Positions 9,501-18,045 of a DNA stretch of 64,000 bases are shown in pieces. Every line of letters starts with the position of its first letter. Positions within the stretch are counted from its first letter, which is position 1. The notes below the pieces were generated by a model. The model did no database searches, was not told the origin of the DNA, and saw nothing but the letters and a program-made list of their open reading frames with translations. Source of the stretch: Bradyrhizobium sp. 1(2017) (GTDB lineage Bacteria > Pseudomonadota > Alphaproteobacteria > Rhizobiales > Xanthobacteraceae); NCBI RefSeq assembly GCF_011602485.2, contig NZ_CP050022.2, forward strand, positions 3,864,001 through 3,928,000, read 5' to 3'. The position numbers were made by a program, and so were the translations under genes.

Positions 9501-10350
9501 CGACGACGACCATCTTGGCCGCGCGGCGCGTGGTGCCGCCCGACTTGATGGCGCCCGCCGCGCGGTCGCCGATCTTGAGGAAGCTCATCAGGCCGGACGA
9601 GCGGCCGCCGCCGGAGAGTTTTTCACCCTCGCCGCGCAGGCGCGAAAAATTGGAGCCGGTGCCCGAGCCGTATTTGAACAGGCGGGCTTCGCGGACCCAG
9701 AGGTCCATGATGCCGCCTTCGTTGACGAGGTCGTCGCCGACGCCCTGGATGAAGCAGGCATGCGGCTGCGGGTGCTCATAGGCCGACTTGGACTTGGTCA
9801 GCTTGCCGGTGAAGGGGTCGACATAATAGTGGCCCTGGCCGGGGCCGTCGATGCCGTAGGCCCAGTGCAGGCCGGTGTTGAACCATTGCGGCGAGTTCGG
9901 CGCGACCATCTGCATGGCGAGCATGTAGCGAAGCTCGTCGTAGAAGGTCTGGGCGTCCTCGTCGGTGGAGAAGTATTTGCCCTTCCAGCCCCAATAGGTC
10001 CAGCAGCCGGCGAGGCGGTCGAACACCTGCTTGGCTGAGAGCTCGCTGACATAGCGCTCCTTCTCGGGCAGGAGGCTAAGCGCCTCGGTGTCGGGCACGG
10101 AGCGCCACAGGAAGGAGGGGACGGATTCCTCCTCGACCTTCTTCAGACGCGCGGCGACGCCGGCCTTGCGGAAATATTTCTGGGCGAGCACGTCCGAGGC
10201 GACCTGCGACCACTCGGTCGGGACCTCGACGCCGTCCATTTTGAACACGACCGAGCCGTCGGGATTGCGAATCTCCGACGTGGTCAGGCGGAAATCGATT
10301 CCCGCGTAAGGTGACTGTCCTGAAGTGGTGTGGCGCCGCTCAATCCGCAT
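6580..10350 (-). CDS. nrdJ: vitamin B12-dependent (class II) ribonucleoside-diphosphate reductase
   Basis: A 1256-residue class II reductase, which makes deoxynucleotides with adenosylcobalamin and needs no oxygen. Visible signatures: [20 protein letters not shown] (the catalytic N-x-C-x-E region), [22 protein letters not shown], and a C-terminal Cys-rich tail ([20 protein letters not shown]) of the kind that shuttles electrons or binds zinc. The length fits the long alphaproteobacterial form. The start is the ATG at 10350 ([11 protein letters not shown]) behind AAAGGACGGGG. The open frame continues upstream to 10554, but that sequence is leader. A single-gene unit, ended by the terminator at 6515-6544. 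Confidence 0.95.
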   Translation of the reverse strand: MRIERRHTTSGQSPYAGIDFRLTTSEIRNPDGSVVFKMDGVEVPTEWSQVASDVLAQKYFRKAGVAARLKKVEEESVPSFLWRSVPDTEALSLLPEKERYVSELSAKQVFDRLAGCWTYWGWKGKYFSTDEDAQTFYDELRYMLAMQMVAPNSPQWFNTGLHWAYGIDGPGQGHYYVDPFTGKLTKSKSAYEHPQPHACFIQGVGDDLVNEGGIMDLWVREARLFKYGSGTGSNFSRLRGEGEKLSGGGRSSGLMSFLKIGDRAAGAIKSGGTTRRAAKMVVVDVDHPDIETYIDWKVKEEQKVAALVTGSKINQKHLKLVLKACVNCEGSGDDCFDPEKNPALRREIKLARRSLVPDNYIKRVIQFAKQGYKDIQFDTYDTDWDSEAYLTVSGQNSNNSVSLKDDFLRAVETDGDWNLNARTSKKVTKTLKARDLWEKIGYAAWASADPGLHFNTTMNDWHTCKASGDIRASNPCSEYMFLDDTACNLASANLLTFYNTTTKLFDVEGYEHLCRLWTLVLEISVMMAQFPSKAIAELSYEFRTLGLGYANIGGLLMTMGLPYDSKEGRALCGALTSVMTGITYKTSAEIAAELGTFPGYKKNAAHMLRVIRNHRRAAHGETSGYEALSVNPVPMDLVSCPQGDLVSHAQAAWDAALELGEQHGYRNAQTTVIAPTGTIGLVMDCDTTGIEPDFALVKFKKLAGGGYFKIINRAVPAALRALGYRESEIAEIEAYAVGHGSLSNAPGINASTLKAKGFTDEAIAKVEKALPTAFDIKFAFNKWTFGEDFIRDQLGIGAEAIAAPGFDLLQAVGFTRREIEAANVHICGAMTVEGAPHLKAEHYPVFDCANPCGKIGKRYLSVESHIRMMAAAQPFISGAISKTINMPNDATVEDCKSAYMLSWKLALKANALYRDGSKLSQPLNSQLISDDEDEDDAVDHLYEKPMAARTAQVSEKIVEKLVERIIVMREREKMPDRRKGYTQKAVVGGHKVYLRTGEYDDGRLGEIFIDMHKEGAALRSFINNFAIAVSLGLQYGVPLDEYVDAFTFTRFEPAGPVQGNDSIKYATSILDYVFRELAVSYMSRFDLAHVDPNETGFDALGKGVEEGREPDEDGGHHATRLVSRGLTRSRTDNLVVMRGGSAAVSQGNDGAPSGGSKVTALAAHGTSARAGDAIEGAVALKQEASHDLSPTEKLEQLQWSKAGSAATAAPTKAERRAEAKAKGYEGEMCSECGNFTLVRNGTCMKCDTCGSTTGCS

Positions 10351-10799
10351 GGTCTTGCCCCGTCCTTTAATCTTTTGACCGAACCGCCTCCGTTCAGGCG
10401 TCCGGCCGACATTTCGTTTGGCGAACCCTTGAAGGGCCTCGTGGCCCCAGAGGTTTCGCGGTTCTGGCCGGTGGATCCGGCTCACTTTCTCCCGGCGAAG
10501 GCCCGGTGCGAGCACCTTGCATCCGCCGGCACGTCCAGACCCGTCCGCCCCCAAGGGGATGGGTCCGACATGCGTTCAACGCCCCACAACATCACAACTT
10601 CTACCGGTGCCATGCGAGCCTGTTGCCGGCCCGTTCTGGCGCCCGAAAAGTCCGCTTCTCCGAGGGCAGACAAGCCCTCATCCCGCAGCCTTTGGCCGGC
10701 TGGCGGAGCTGAGATTTGCGAGACCCTTCGGGGGAGTGCCGGCGGGACGCAAACTCACTCGCGCCGAACGGACCGAAAGCTAGGACTCTCCGTTGCGCC
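10351..10799 (-). promoter_or_regulatory. long structured 5' leader of nrdJ
   Basis: About 450 bases separate the putative NrdR boxes from the nrdJ start. Several strong hairpins are visible: GAGGGC-loop-GCCCTC at 10662-10679, a GGGGCC/GGCCC-type stem near 10440-10455, and a nine-pair stem at 10379-10405 directly before the ribosome-binding site. Short open frames here look like chance. I recall that a conserved RNA class has been named after nrdJ leaders, but I cannot test membership. No B12-box core was found. Attenuation or translational control is inference. Confidence 0.5.
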
Positions 10800-10846
10800 C
10801 GTCAAGAACTAGTGCGAGTTCCTGAATCAAATACTAAATATGGTGG
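10800..10846 (-). promoter_or_regulatory. candidate tandem NrdR boxes
   Basis: The 16-mer at 10831-10846 (atactaaatatggtgg) matches 12 of 16 positions of the palindromic NrdR consensus ACACwATATATwGTGT. A weaker copy, at 10800-10815, matches 9 of 16. The two start 31 bp apart, the three-helical-turn spacing usual for paired NrdR sites upstream of ribonucleotide reductase genes. This places the nrdJ promoter about 450 bp before the start codon. The weaker site alone would not be convincing. Confidence 0.5.
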
Positions 10847-11120
10847 ATTGCGGGGGATAACAGGGGTCTAGGCCGCGCCTGTTGTGGAGCCAAGTATCAG
10901 TGAGTCCTCACGGATTCCCAACCGAAAAAATTTGCATCCCGTGACGATGCGGAGGCTTCATCCCGCTGTTCACAGGGCAGGTATATTTTTGAACCATGGG
11001 ATTGCGCCAGCGGGACTCACGTAGCCCTACGGAAGGTGAGGGCAGGCATGCCCGTCGGGGTGGTGGTTTGAGCGGCGAATCCGCGCCAAGCTGGTCGTAA
11101 GATTTTGCCGGATTGCCCTC

Positions 11121-12020
11121 ATGCTTGATTCGACCCGCCGGGATGCGCGATCGCGCATCGCCCCGGCCGGCCTGATGTTCCTCGCGATCACCTCGATCGG
11201 CTGGGGCTTCAACTGGCCGGTGACCAAATTCCTACTCGCCGAGCTGCCACCACTGACCTTGCGCGGCGTGACCGGCGTGCTCGGAGCGGTGCTGCTGGCG
11301 CTGCTTGCGGTCGTGCGCCGGCAGAGCCTGAAGGTCGATCCGGCGATCTGGCCGCGCCTCCTCACCGCCGCCGTGCTCAACGTCACCGGCTGGATGGTGC
11401 TGATGGGCCTGGCGCTGCTCTGGCTGCCGGCGAGCGAGGCGGCGCTGATCGCCTACACCATGCCGGTCTGGGCCTCCATCATCGCCTGGCCGGTGCTGGG
11501 CGAGCGGCCGACGGTGCTGCGGACGATCGCGCTGGTGATGGCCTTTGCGGGCCTTGCCTCGATCATGGGCGGCAACGGCATTGCCGCCAGCGTCGAGAAG
11601 GCGCCCGGCATCATCATGGCGCTGTGCGGCGCCTTCGGCTTTGCGGTCGGCACGGTGTTCTCGAAGAGGTACCCGATCCATCTGCCGCCGATCACGGCCG
11701 CGGCCTGGCAGATCGGAATCGGCTGCCTGCCGATCTCGGTCATCGGCCTGCTGGTCGAGACCACGCATCTCTCGAACGTGACGCCGCTCGGCTGGTGGCT
11801 CCTGGTCTATTCGACGGTGGTGCAGTTCTGCATCGCCTATGTCAGCTGGTTCGCCGCATTGGCGCGCCTGCCGGCCTCGGTCGCGGCGATCGGTACCATG
11901 GCGGTGCCCGTGATCGGCGTGGTGGCGTCGGCGATCGCGCTGCATGAGCCGCTGGGGCCGGGCCAGATCTCGGCGCTGATCTTCACGCTGGCCGCGGTGG
12001 TGCTGGCGACGCGCGGTTAG
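11121..12020 (+). CDS. EamA/DMT-family transporter
   Basis: 299 residues with about ten hydrophobic segments in two EamA repeats. The first begins LMFLAITSIGWGFNWPVTKF and the second begins GIIMALCGAFGFAVGTVFSK. The family exports or imports amino acids and metabolites through the inner membrane; the substrate cannot be read from sequence. The gene is transcribed away from nrdJ across a 270-bp intergenic region and its stop codon overlaps that of the convergent kinase gene by 4 bp. A second EamA gene of low similarity lies at 49.6 kb. Confidence 0.88.
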   Translation: MLDSTRRDARSRIAPAGLMFLAITSIGWGFNWPVTKFLLAELPPLTLRGVTGVLGAVLLALLAVVRRQSLKVDPAIWPRLLTAAVLNVTGWMVLMGLALLWLPASEAALIAYTMPVWASIIAWPVLGERPTVLRTIALVMAFAGLASIMGGNGIAASVEKAPGIIMALCGAFGFAVGTVFSKRYPIHLPPITAAAWQIGIGCLPISVIGLLVETTHLSNVTPLGWWLLVYSTVVQFCIAYVSWFAALARLPASVAAIGTMAVPVIGVVASAIALHEPLGPGQISALIFTLAAVVLATRG

Positions 12021-14257
12021 GTGCCCAGCGCCTTCCTGATCATCTCGGCGAGCTGGTTTCTCCGGTAGGGCTTCGTCAGCAGCATCACGCCGTCGTCGAG
12101 CTTGCCGTGATGGACGATGGCATTGTCGGTGTAGCCGGAGGTGTAGAGCACCCTCACACCGGGCCGGCGCCTTGCCACCTCTTCGGCGAGTTCGCGTCCG
12201 CTCATGCCGCCGGGAATGACGACGTCGGTGAAGAGCAGATCGAACTTCTGGCCGCCATTGATCAACTCCAGCGCGCTTCGGCCATCGGGCGCGGCCACCG
12301 TCTTGTAGCCGAGGCTCTGCAGCTGCGCGGTGACGAAGTTGCGCACCAGCGGGTCGTCCTCGACCACGAAAATGGTCTCGGCGCCGCCCTCGGCCTGCGG
12401 CACGACCGCAGCGGCCATGTCTGCCGTGCCTTCGCCCGGCGGCAGATAGAGCTTGATCGTGGTGCCGTGGCCTTCCTCGCTGTAGATCTTGATGTGGCCG
12501 CCGGACTGCTTGACGAAGCCGTACACCATGGACAGGCCGAGGCCCGAACCCTTGCCGACCTCCTTGGTGGTGAAGAACGGCTCGAACGCCTTCTGCTGGA
12601 CCTCGGCCGGCATGCCGGAGCCGGTGTCGCTGACGGCAAGCATCACGTAAGGGCCGGGCCGGACGTCCGGATTGTTCTGCGCATACGCCTCGTCGAGCAC
12701 GACGCGGTGGGCCTCGAACAGCAGCTTGCCGCCGTTCGGCATGGCGTCGCGGGCGTTGATCGCCATGTTGAGCACGGCATTGGTGAGCCGGGACGGGTCG
12801 ATATGCGACGTCATCGGCCCCTGTTCCAGCGCGGTCTCGATCTGGATCTGCTCGCCGAGGGTGGGGCGCAGGAGCTTTGCGATGTCCGCGACCGCGCCGC
12901 TGATCTCGACATTGCGCGGCTGGAGCGGCTGGCGGCGCGCAAAGGCGAGCAGATGCTGGATCAGCTCGGCGCAACGCTCGGCGGCATCGTCGATCAGGCG
13001 CGCGGTGCGCTGGAGCTCGGGTTGGCCCTTCAGGCTCTCCACCAGCGTCTCGGTGTTGCCGGAGATCACGGTCAGCATGTTGTTGAAGTCGTGCGCGACG
13101 CCGCCGGTCAGCTTGCCGATGGCATCCAGCTTCTGCGACTGGTACAGCTGCCGCTCGGTCTCCCGCGAGGTGGTTGCGTCGTGATAGACCAGAACCGCGC
13201 CGGAAATGTTGCCGTGGCCGTCTCGCATCGGCCGGCCGCTGATCATGAGATGGCGTGCAGGATCGCTGCCGTGCGGGCGGACGATCATCTCCAGCTCTTC
13301 GAACTGCTCGCCGCGCAGCACTCGCGTCGACGGCAGCTCGTCGGACTTCAGCGGCGTGACGCCGTCGCCGTGATAGACATCGGACAACGCGCGCAGATTG
13401 CGCAAATTCATCCCGGCGCGATGCAGCAACATGCGCTCGGCGGCTGGATTTGACAGAAGGACGGTGCCCTCAGCATCGATGACCAGCACCGCCTCCGCCA
13501 TGCTGTGGAACGTGCTTTGCAGCACGTTGATCGAGAGGCGCAGCTCGTCATGCGCGTTGACCAGATGCTCGGTGCGCTCGGCCACCGCCGCCGCCAGCGC
13601 TTCCTTGGCGGCCGTGGTCTCCATCAGCGTGCTCTTCAGCGCGACTTCGGTGCGCCGGCTTTCGCGCATCACCATCACGACCAGCAGCAGGATCACCAAT
13701 GCGCCCGCAACATCGATGCCAAGCAGCACGATGCCGGTGCGGCGCGAATCCTGGGAGCGGGCGGTGAGAAGGCGTTCTTCCTCGGAGCTCAACTGGTCGA
13801 GGTTGCCCATCACCCTGTCCATCAGGCCGCGGCCTTCGCCCTTGCCGTTGAGCGCGGCGATGCCGGCTTGGTCGTTCTCGGCGCGCATGCGCATGGCGTC
13901 GGCGGCAATCTCGATCCGGCGCAACGCCAGCGGCTCGGTGCCCTCCATCAGCGCGACCTGATCGGGAATGTCGCGCACGCCCCGCTTGAGATCGGCCAGC
14001 GCCGGCGCGATCTGGGCGCGCACCGCCTGGAACTCGTCGTAGAAGCCCTGGCTGCGATAGAGCTCATAGCCCCGCGCGGCGCTCTCGGCGCGACGCATCA
14101 GCACGCGCAGGTCGGAGATCTTCTTCTGGACCTGGACGGTGTGGTTGACCCAGGCAGCATCGGACCGCGACTTGACGTCGAGAGCGATCGAGGCCGCAGT
14201 GATGATCAGGAGGATGGCAAGTCCAGCACCGAGAATGACGCGCTGCGTTGGGATCAA
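12017..14257 (-). CDS. hybrid sensor histidine kinase with CHASE3, PAS and receiver
   Basis: 746 residues from the TTG at 14257. Order: membrane helix (about 7-27), periplasmic CHASE3-like helical sensor (35-170), second helix (185-208), PAS domain (255-360), HisKA with H-box GGVAHDFNNMLTVISGN, HATPase (DTGSGMP, GKGSGLGLSMVYGF) and a C-terminal receiver with phosphorylatable Asp in LLFTDVVIPGGMSG. The TTG start overlaps the TGA of the upstream response regulator as TTGA, indicating translational coupling; a longer start at 14311 would overlap it by 58 bases. It probably phosphorylates its own receiver and the upstream regulator. The signal is unknown. Confidence 0.88.
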   Translation of the reverse strand: MIPTQRVILGAGLAILLIITAASIALDVKSRSDAAWVNHTVQVQKKISDLRVLMRRAESAARGYELYRSQGFYDEFQAVRAQIAPALADLKRGVRDIPDQVALMEGTEPLALRRIEIAADAMRMRAENDQAGIAALNGKGEGRGLMDRVMGNLDQLSSEEERLLTARSQDSRRTGIVLLGIDVAGALVILLLVVMVMRESRRTEVALKSTLMETTAAKEALAAAVAERTEHLVNAHDELRLSINVLQSTFHSMAEAVLVIDAEGTVLLSNPAAERMLLHRAGMNLRNLRALSDVYHGDGVTPLKSDELPSTRVLRGEQFEELEMIVRPHGSDPARHLMISGRPMRDGHGNISGAVLVYHDATTSRETERQLYQSQKLDAIGKLTGGVAHDFNNMLTVISGNTETLVESLKGQPELQRTARLIDDAAERCAELIQHLLAFARRQPLQPRNVEISGAVADIAKLLRPTLGEQIQIETALEQGPMTSHIDPSRLTNAVLNMAINARDAMPNGGKLLFEAHRVVLDEAYAQNNPDVRPGPYVMLAVSDTGSGMPAEVQQKAFEPFFTTKEVGKGSGLGLSMVYGFVKQSGGHIKIYSEEGHGTTIKLYLPPGEGTADMAAAVVPQAEGGAETIFVVEDDPLVRNFVTAQLQSLGYKTVAAPDGRSALELINGGQKFDLLFTDVVIPGGMSGRELAEEVARRRPGVRVLYTSGYTDNAIVHHGKLDDGVMLLTKPYRRNQLAEMIRKALGT

Positions 14258-14676
14258 GGGGCTTCTTTCTTGTCCTTCGGCTGCGCGCTCTCGTCCACAC
14301 CAGTGATGCATTCCCGGATCGTGGTCAGCAGCGTGTCCGGCGTGAACGGCTTGCGCAGGCAGCGGCTCGCGCCGAGCTCAAGCGCCATGCGGAGAAAGTC
14401 GGGAGAGGGCGAGGCGGACGAGGCGAAGGCGTAGCCGGACATCGCGATCAGCGGTGTGGCAGGCGCGCGCTCGTGAAAGATGCGGATGGATTCGAAGCCG
14501 CGCATGTGGGGCATGAAGATGTCGACCAGCATCACGTCGAAAATCTGTGTTTCGAGCGCGGCCAATCCTGTTTCTCCGCCGTCGGTCAGCGTGACGTCGA
14601 AGCCCTGACGTTGGAGGAGGACCTCGATGGTCGCGCCGACCATCGGATCGTCATCAACCACGAGAATACGCGGCAT
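14254..14676 (-). CDS. single-domain response regulator
   Basis: 140 residues from the ATG at 14676 (MPRILVVDDDPMVGATIEVL), preceded by GGGAAGAG; a TTG five codons earlier is possible. It is a receiver domain only: acidic pocket DDD near residues 7-9, phospho-Asp in FDVMLVDIFMPHMRG, the conserved Ala-Met-Ser-Gly segment (IAMSGYAF) and Lys in CLRKPFTPD. There is no output domain, so it likely relays phosphate to another protein. It is the first gene of a two-gene operon with the hybrid kinase. Confidence 0.9.
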   Translation of the reverse strand: MPRILVVDDDPMVGATIEVLLQRQGFDVTLTDGGETGLAALETQIFDVMLVDIFMPHMRGFESIRIFHERAPATPLIAMSGYAFASSASPSPDFLRMALELGASRCLRKPFTPDTLLTTIRECITGVDESAQPKDKKEAP

Positions 14677-14831
14677 GACTCTTCCCAGCAATCGAAGTCC
14701 CCACAGACCGGTGATACAGGTGAATCGCGCACCGGGTCAATTTTGGATTGGGTCAATGTAGATATGCACGGCGCAGTGCATAGGGACTGTTGGCTCAATT
14801 TGGAGACGTTTTCGTAAGGCTGGTACGCGCG

Positions 14832-14861
14832 AAAAAGGCGCCGCATTGCTGCGACGCCTTT
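14832..14861 (-). terminator. terminator of the BA14K gene
   Basis: On the minus strand an AAAGGCG-gtcGC/GCgGCGCCTTT stem with a 6-base loop is followed by five T. It starts 24 bp beyond the stop codon of the Gly-rich BA14K gene. Confidence 0.75.
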
Positions 14862-14884
14862 GCTTCGATCGATCTTCGACCGGC

Positions 14885-15655
14885 TTACGGACAGGGATGA
14901 CGCTGGCCGTCGTAGCCGAGATAGGTGCCCGAGGCCGGGTCGTACGACTTGTAGCGCTGCGCGCAATAGGCTGCGGAGTCGCCGCCGCTGTCAGGCACCA
15001 CCGCTACTGACGGCTCATCATAGTAGCTATCGCCGTAGTAGTAGGGGTCGTCATAATAGCCATAGCCCCCGCCGTAATAGGCGTAGGAGCCCAGGCCGCC
15101 GATCGCGGCACCCGCTGCGAAACCCGGCCAGAAGCCGCCGCGACGATGATGCCAGCGGCGGCCGTCCCAGTTGCCTCTGCCCTGCCAGTTGCCTCTGCCC
15201 TGCCAGTTGCCTGCGGTTGCGACGTTGCGGGGCCCGCTGAAGGACGGCGAAAGGGCGGGACGGGCGATCGCTGCGCCGGTTACAAGGCTGCCGCTGCTTG
15301 GACGGACCGCGGTGCCGGCTGGGAAAGCGCCGGCGCTTGGACGGACCGCGGCGCCGGCTGCGAAAGCGCCGCCGCCCGGACGCATCGCAGGGCCGGCCGC
15401 GAAACCGCCACCGCCCGGACGAACCGCTGCGCCGCCTCCTTGGAACGCGGCGCCGCCGCCACCCATCCGTGCTCCGCCACCGAAGCCGCCGCCGCCCATG
15501 CGGGCGCCGCCTCCGCCGAAGTGAGCACCACCACCGCCGCCTCCGACATGGGCGCCGCCGCCCAGGGCAGGACGATTCTGAGCAAAGCTCGGGCTCGCCA
15601 GCGGAAGAACCAGCGCCACGGCCGCGGCGGCACTCAAAAACTTCAGATTGTTCAT
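14885..15655 (-). CDS. secreted Gly-rich BA14K family protein
   Basis: 256 residues from the ATG at 15655, behind AAGGAG. Signal peptide MNNLKFLSAAAAVALVLPLA ending near ASPSFA. Residues 30-130 are Gly/Ala-rich repeats of two types (GGGARMGGGG and RPGGGAFAAGAAV). These are followed by WQGRGN repeats, a short hydrophobic Gly-rich helix (FWPGFAAGAAIGGLGSYAYY), Tyr/Asp-rich sequence and a terminal BA14K-like motif (YCAQRYKSYDPASGTYLG). BA14K proteins were first described as Brucella immunoreactive proteins. It is probably exported and envelope-associated. It is monocistronic with its own terminator. Confidence 0.8.
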   Translation of the reverse strand: MNNLKFLSAAAAVALVLPLASPSFAQNRPALGGGAHVGGGGGGAHFGGGGARMGGGGFGGGARMGGGGAAFQGGGAAVRPGGGGFAAGPAMRPGGGAFAAGAAVRPSAGAFPAGTAVRPSSGSLVTGAAIARPALSPSFSGPRNVATAGNWQGRGNWQGRGNWDGRRWHHRRGGFWPGFAAGAAIGGLGSYAYYGGGYGYYDDPYYYGDSYYDEPSVAVVPDSGGDSAAYCAQRYKSYDPASGTYLGYDGQRHPCP

Positions 15656-15896
15656 GATCAAACTCCTTTTCCCGGATGCCAACCCTGTGAAAAGGCGCTG
15701 GTTCCTGGATCACGCCGGTTTGCGTGCGTTCAGGGAAAGTCCCACCTGACCGCTGTATCCAGCATGAATGGATCGCGCCGGTTTTGCGGCAGCATGCGTT
15801 CCAGAGCCGCATTTGCGGAGGGCGGCCGTCCCCGCCGAACTGGACATTTCGGCGCCCGGATGGCATCAGGACCCGACGAAGCAGGGCCCTTGCCGC

Positions 15897-16307
15897 ATGA
15901 AACAATTCTTCCTCAAGTTCTTCACCTGGTGGAACGGCCAGACGTTTGGCACGCAACTCTGGACCAAACGGTACGGGGAACTGGTCGGTCAGGACGAGCA
16001 GGGCAATCTCTATTATCGCACCCGAGGCGGGGCGATCGATCCGACGCTCGGCTTCGAGCGGCGTTGGGTGGTCTATAACGGCTATGCCGAGGCGAGCCGC
16101 ATCCCGCCGTCCTGGCACGGCTGGATCCACCACGTCGTCGACGTGCCGCCGACCGAGGCCAATTACCAGCCGCGCGAGTGGGAAAAGCCGCACCAGCCCA
16201 ATCTCACCGGCACGGCGAACGCCTACCGTCCTTCCGGCTCGACGCTCGCCAGCGGACGGCGCCCGAAGGCGACCGGCGACTACCAGCCCTGGACCCCCGC
16301 CAACTAA
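15897..16307 (+). CDS. NADH:ubiquinone oxidoreductase subunit NDUFA12
   Basis: 136 residues starting MKQFFLKFFTWWNGQTFGTQ. The conserved core GELVGQDEQGNLYYRTR, RRWVVYNGYAEASRIPPSWHGWIHH and the C-terminal WEKPHQPNLTGTANAYRP identify the NDUFA12 (B17.2) family. This is an accessory subunit of respiratory complex I that alphaproteobacteria share with mitochondria. An in-frame extension upstream to 15768 is not supported. In related genomes I recall this gene near DUF2155 and aat; here it is separated from them by about 6 kb of accessory genes. Confidence 0.92.
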   Translation: MKQFFLKFFTWWNGQTFGTQLWTKRYGELVGQDEQGNLYYRTRGGAIDPTLGFERRWVVYNGYAEASRIPPSWHGWIHHVVDVPPTEANYQPREWEKPHQPNLTGTANAYRPSGSTLASGRRPKATGDYQPWTPAN

Positions 16308-16439
16308 GCATCTGCCAAGCCCGCGAATCGTCGTCGCGCCATTCGATGCACGCGCATCCGTCTCACACCGCTGTGGACAACGGGAACAGCGGGGATGGCG
16401 TCTGCCCGGGCGTTGCGCTCACGCAAGCGTTGCGGCTCA
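16308..16439. other. intergenic stretch before the structured RNA candidate
   Basis: No convincing gene. One hairpin is visible (CCGCTGT-ggacaacggga-ACAGCGG, about 16368-16392). The promoter of the downstream RNA candidate, if real, should lie here, but I see no clear -35/-10 pair. Confidence 0.4.
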
Positions 16440-16640
16440 ATGGTCCCATCTTACGGAGATGGGAGACCATCGCGTTCGGTTCGGGCAACAGTTCGCGACT
16501 GTCCCGAGATGCAGCGGCCGCCGAGAAAGGACTCGATCGGGAGATAGGCCCCCGGTCTGGAAGGTCCGAAATCGCCCGATGGAATGTGCAGCCGCCGTAG
16601 GACAGGAAAGGCCGCTTGGGAAACCGAGCGGCCTTTTTCT
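16440..16640 (+). ncRNA. candidate structured non-coding RNA
   Basis: Three consecutive strong hairpins precede a textbook terminator and no protein frame is convincing. Hairpin A (16440-16470) pairs ATGGT and CCCATCT with AGATGGG and ACCAT. Hairpin B (16481-16507) pairs TCGGG and ACAGT with ACTGT and CCGA. Hairpin C (16536-16580) pairs ATCGGGaGAT with ATCgCCCGAT. The terminator has a GAAA-like loop. The 5' end is unknown. It could be a small regulatory RNA or a long 3' untranslated region of the NDUFA12 gene. I could not match it to 6S, SRP, RNase P or tmRNA cores. Confidence 0.4.
16607..16638 (+). terminator. Rho-independent terminator
   Basis: Stem AAAGGCCGCT / AGCGGCCTTT with inner GG-CC pairs around GAAA, then five T. 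It reads on the plus strand, 300 bp beyond the NDUFA12 stop codon, and ends the candidate RNA. Its stem is nearly the same as that of the nrdJ terminator. Confidence 0.85.
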
Positions 16641-16659
16641 TTGGCGGGGCCGAATGCCT

Positions 16660-16942
16660 TGCGCCCCGGACGCGGCGCAGCGCTTCTTCAGCGGTGCGCT
16701 GCAGAGCCGGGGCCCATGTTGCAGCGGAGCGTGTAGCTTCCCGCGTCCCGGCTCTGCGCCGCATCGCTACGCGCCGCAGCGCGTTCGGGACACGAGCGAA
16801 CCGGCGCTGCCTCGTTCTCCGTCATTGCGAGCGTAGCGAAGCAATCCAGAAATACATCCGCGGAAAGATGCTGGATTGCTTCGTCGCAAGAGCTCCTCGC
16901 AATGACGATGTCGATGCAGGTGTACGCTAAAGATTTAGGGGC
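16660..16942. repeat. 283-bp intergenic repeat, copy 1
   Basis: Starts tgcgccccggacgcggcgca. The unit has two parts: a GC-rich segment with inverted pieces (AGCCGGGgcc ... cgtCCCGGCT) and a palindromic segment. The latter contains cgtcattgcgagcgtagcga near 16823 and its near-complement cgcaagagctcctcgcaatgacg near 16885, around ggaaagatgctggattgc. The second half resembles a dispersed repeat that I associate with Bradyrhizobium and Rhodopseudomonas intergenic regions. Confidence 0.75.
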
Positions 16943-17205
16943 TGCGCCCCGGACGCGGCGCAGCGCTTCTTCAGCGGTGCGCTGCAGAGCCGGGGCCCAT
17001 GTTGCAGCGGAGCGTGTAGCTTCCCGCGTCCCGGCTCTGCGCCGCATCGCTCGCGCTGCGGCGCGTCCGGGACGCGAGCGAACGGCGCTGCATCGTTCTT
17101 CGTCATTGCGGGTGTAGCGAAGCAATCTAGAAATACATCCGCGAAAAGATGCTGGATTGCTTCGTCGCAAGGCCTCCTCGCCATGACGATGTCGATGCAG
17201 CTTGC
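16943..17205. repeat. 283-bp intergenic repeat, copy 2
   Basis: A direct tandem copy of the preceding unit, offset by 283 bp and identical over roughly the first 110 bases. It then diverges by scattered substitutions and ends in the same gatgtcgatgcag. No gene is visible in this stretch. The pattern indicates a recent tandem duplication. Confidence 0.75.
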
Positions 17206-17267
17206 GCCAAATTCAGTCTTGGGCCGTAGCGCTACACGTTGCGCCGCATGCGGGACGAGAGCGGGGC

Positions 17268-17954
17268 CTACATCACCTTTTCTGCCGCACGCTTGACCGC
17301 CTCGAGCCGCCGGGCATGGTTTTGCGCGCCGCGCTCTCTGAGCAGGGCCAGCACCTCGGCCGGCGCGGTGTCCGGCGAGCCTGAATTGAACGGCGGGGCG
17401 GGATTGTATTCCATCTGGAGCTGGATCGCTTCGGCCGTGGGGCGGTCGACCAGGATCGAGACCAGCGTCAGCGCGAAGTCGATGCCGGCGGTCACGCCGC
17501 CGCCGGTGATACGGTTACGGTCGACGCAGACGCGTGTCTTGGTCGGCATCGCGCCGAACTGGGCGAGCATCTCCATCGCGCTCCAATGGGTGGCGGCGCG
17601 GTAGCCCTTCAACAGGCCGGCAGCGCCGAGCGCCAGCGACCCCGTGCAGACCGACGTGACGTACTGCGCGCCCTCGGCCTGCCGGCGCAGGAAATCGAGC
17701 ACCTCGTCGTCGTTGAGCAGGTCGTTGGTGCCGTGACCGCCGGGCACGCAGATCACGTCGAGCTGCGGGCAATCCGCGAAGGTCGTGGTCGGCGTCAGCG
17801 TCATCACGGAATCGCTCGGCACCGGCTCGATCCGCTTCCAGATCAGGTGCAGCTTCGCCCCCGGAAGCATGGCGAACACCTGCAAGGGGCCCGTGAAGTC
17901 GAGCTGGGTGACGCGCGGAAACACCAGGAATCCGATCTGCCGCGGTGACGGCAT
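17268..17954 (-). CDS. DJ-1/PfpI family protein (isonitrile hydratase-like)
   Basis: 228 residues from the ATG at 17954, behind GGAGG. The DJ-1/PfpI core is clear: IGFLVFPRVTQLDFTGPLQV, then DVICVPGGHGTNDLLND, the nucleophile elbow YVTSVCTGSLALGAAGLL (Cys near residue 102) and ATHWSAMEML. The order and length match isonitrile hydratase-like proteins, which hydrate isonitriles to N-formamides; a generic glutamine-amidotransferase-like hydrolase is also possible. It is divergently transcribed from a GlxA-type regulator that shares the same fold, across 91 bp. Confidence 0.82.
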   Translation of the reverse strand: MPSPRQIGFLVFPRVTQLDFTGPLQVFAMLPGAKLHLIWKRIEPVPSDSVMTLTPTTTFADCPQLDVICVPGGHGTNDLLNDDEVLDFLRRQAEGAQYVTSVCTGSLALGAAGLLKGYRAATHWSAMEMLAQFGAMPTKTRVCVDRNRITGGGVTAGIDFALTLVSILVDRPTAEAIQLQMEYNPAPPFNSGSPDTAPAEVLALLRERGAQNHARRLEAVKRAAEKVM

Positions 17955-18045
17955 GGGGGCCTCCGATAATGAGCTTGACGGATGCAGGATGGCATGGTGC
18001 CCTCCTGGCCGAAATGGCGTAAATCCCTCACTTTCGGACAAGGCG

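Noticed and set aside
10560..10800. A glycine-riboswitch-like core (CGAAGGG, GCAAA, TCTCAG) in the nrdJ leader
   Set aside because: The order partly resembles a glycine aptamer, but CTCTCAGG and GGAC consensus elements are missing and the gene context does not fit.
10351..10850. A cobalamin riboswitch, expected because the reductase uses B12
   Set aside because: I searched both strands for the GCCACTG B12-box core and its surrounding GGGAA and GGTG elements and did not find them.
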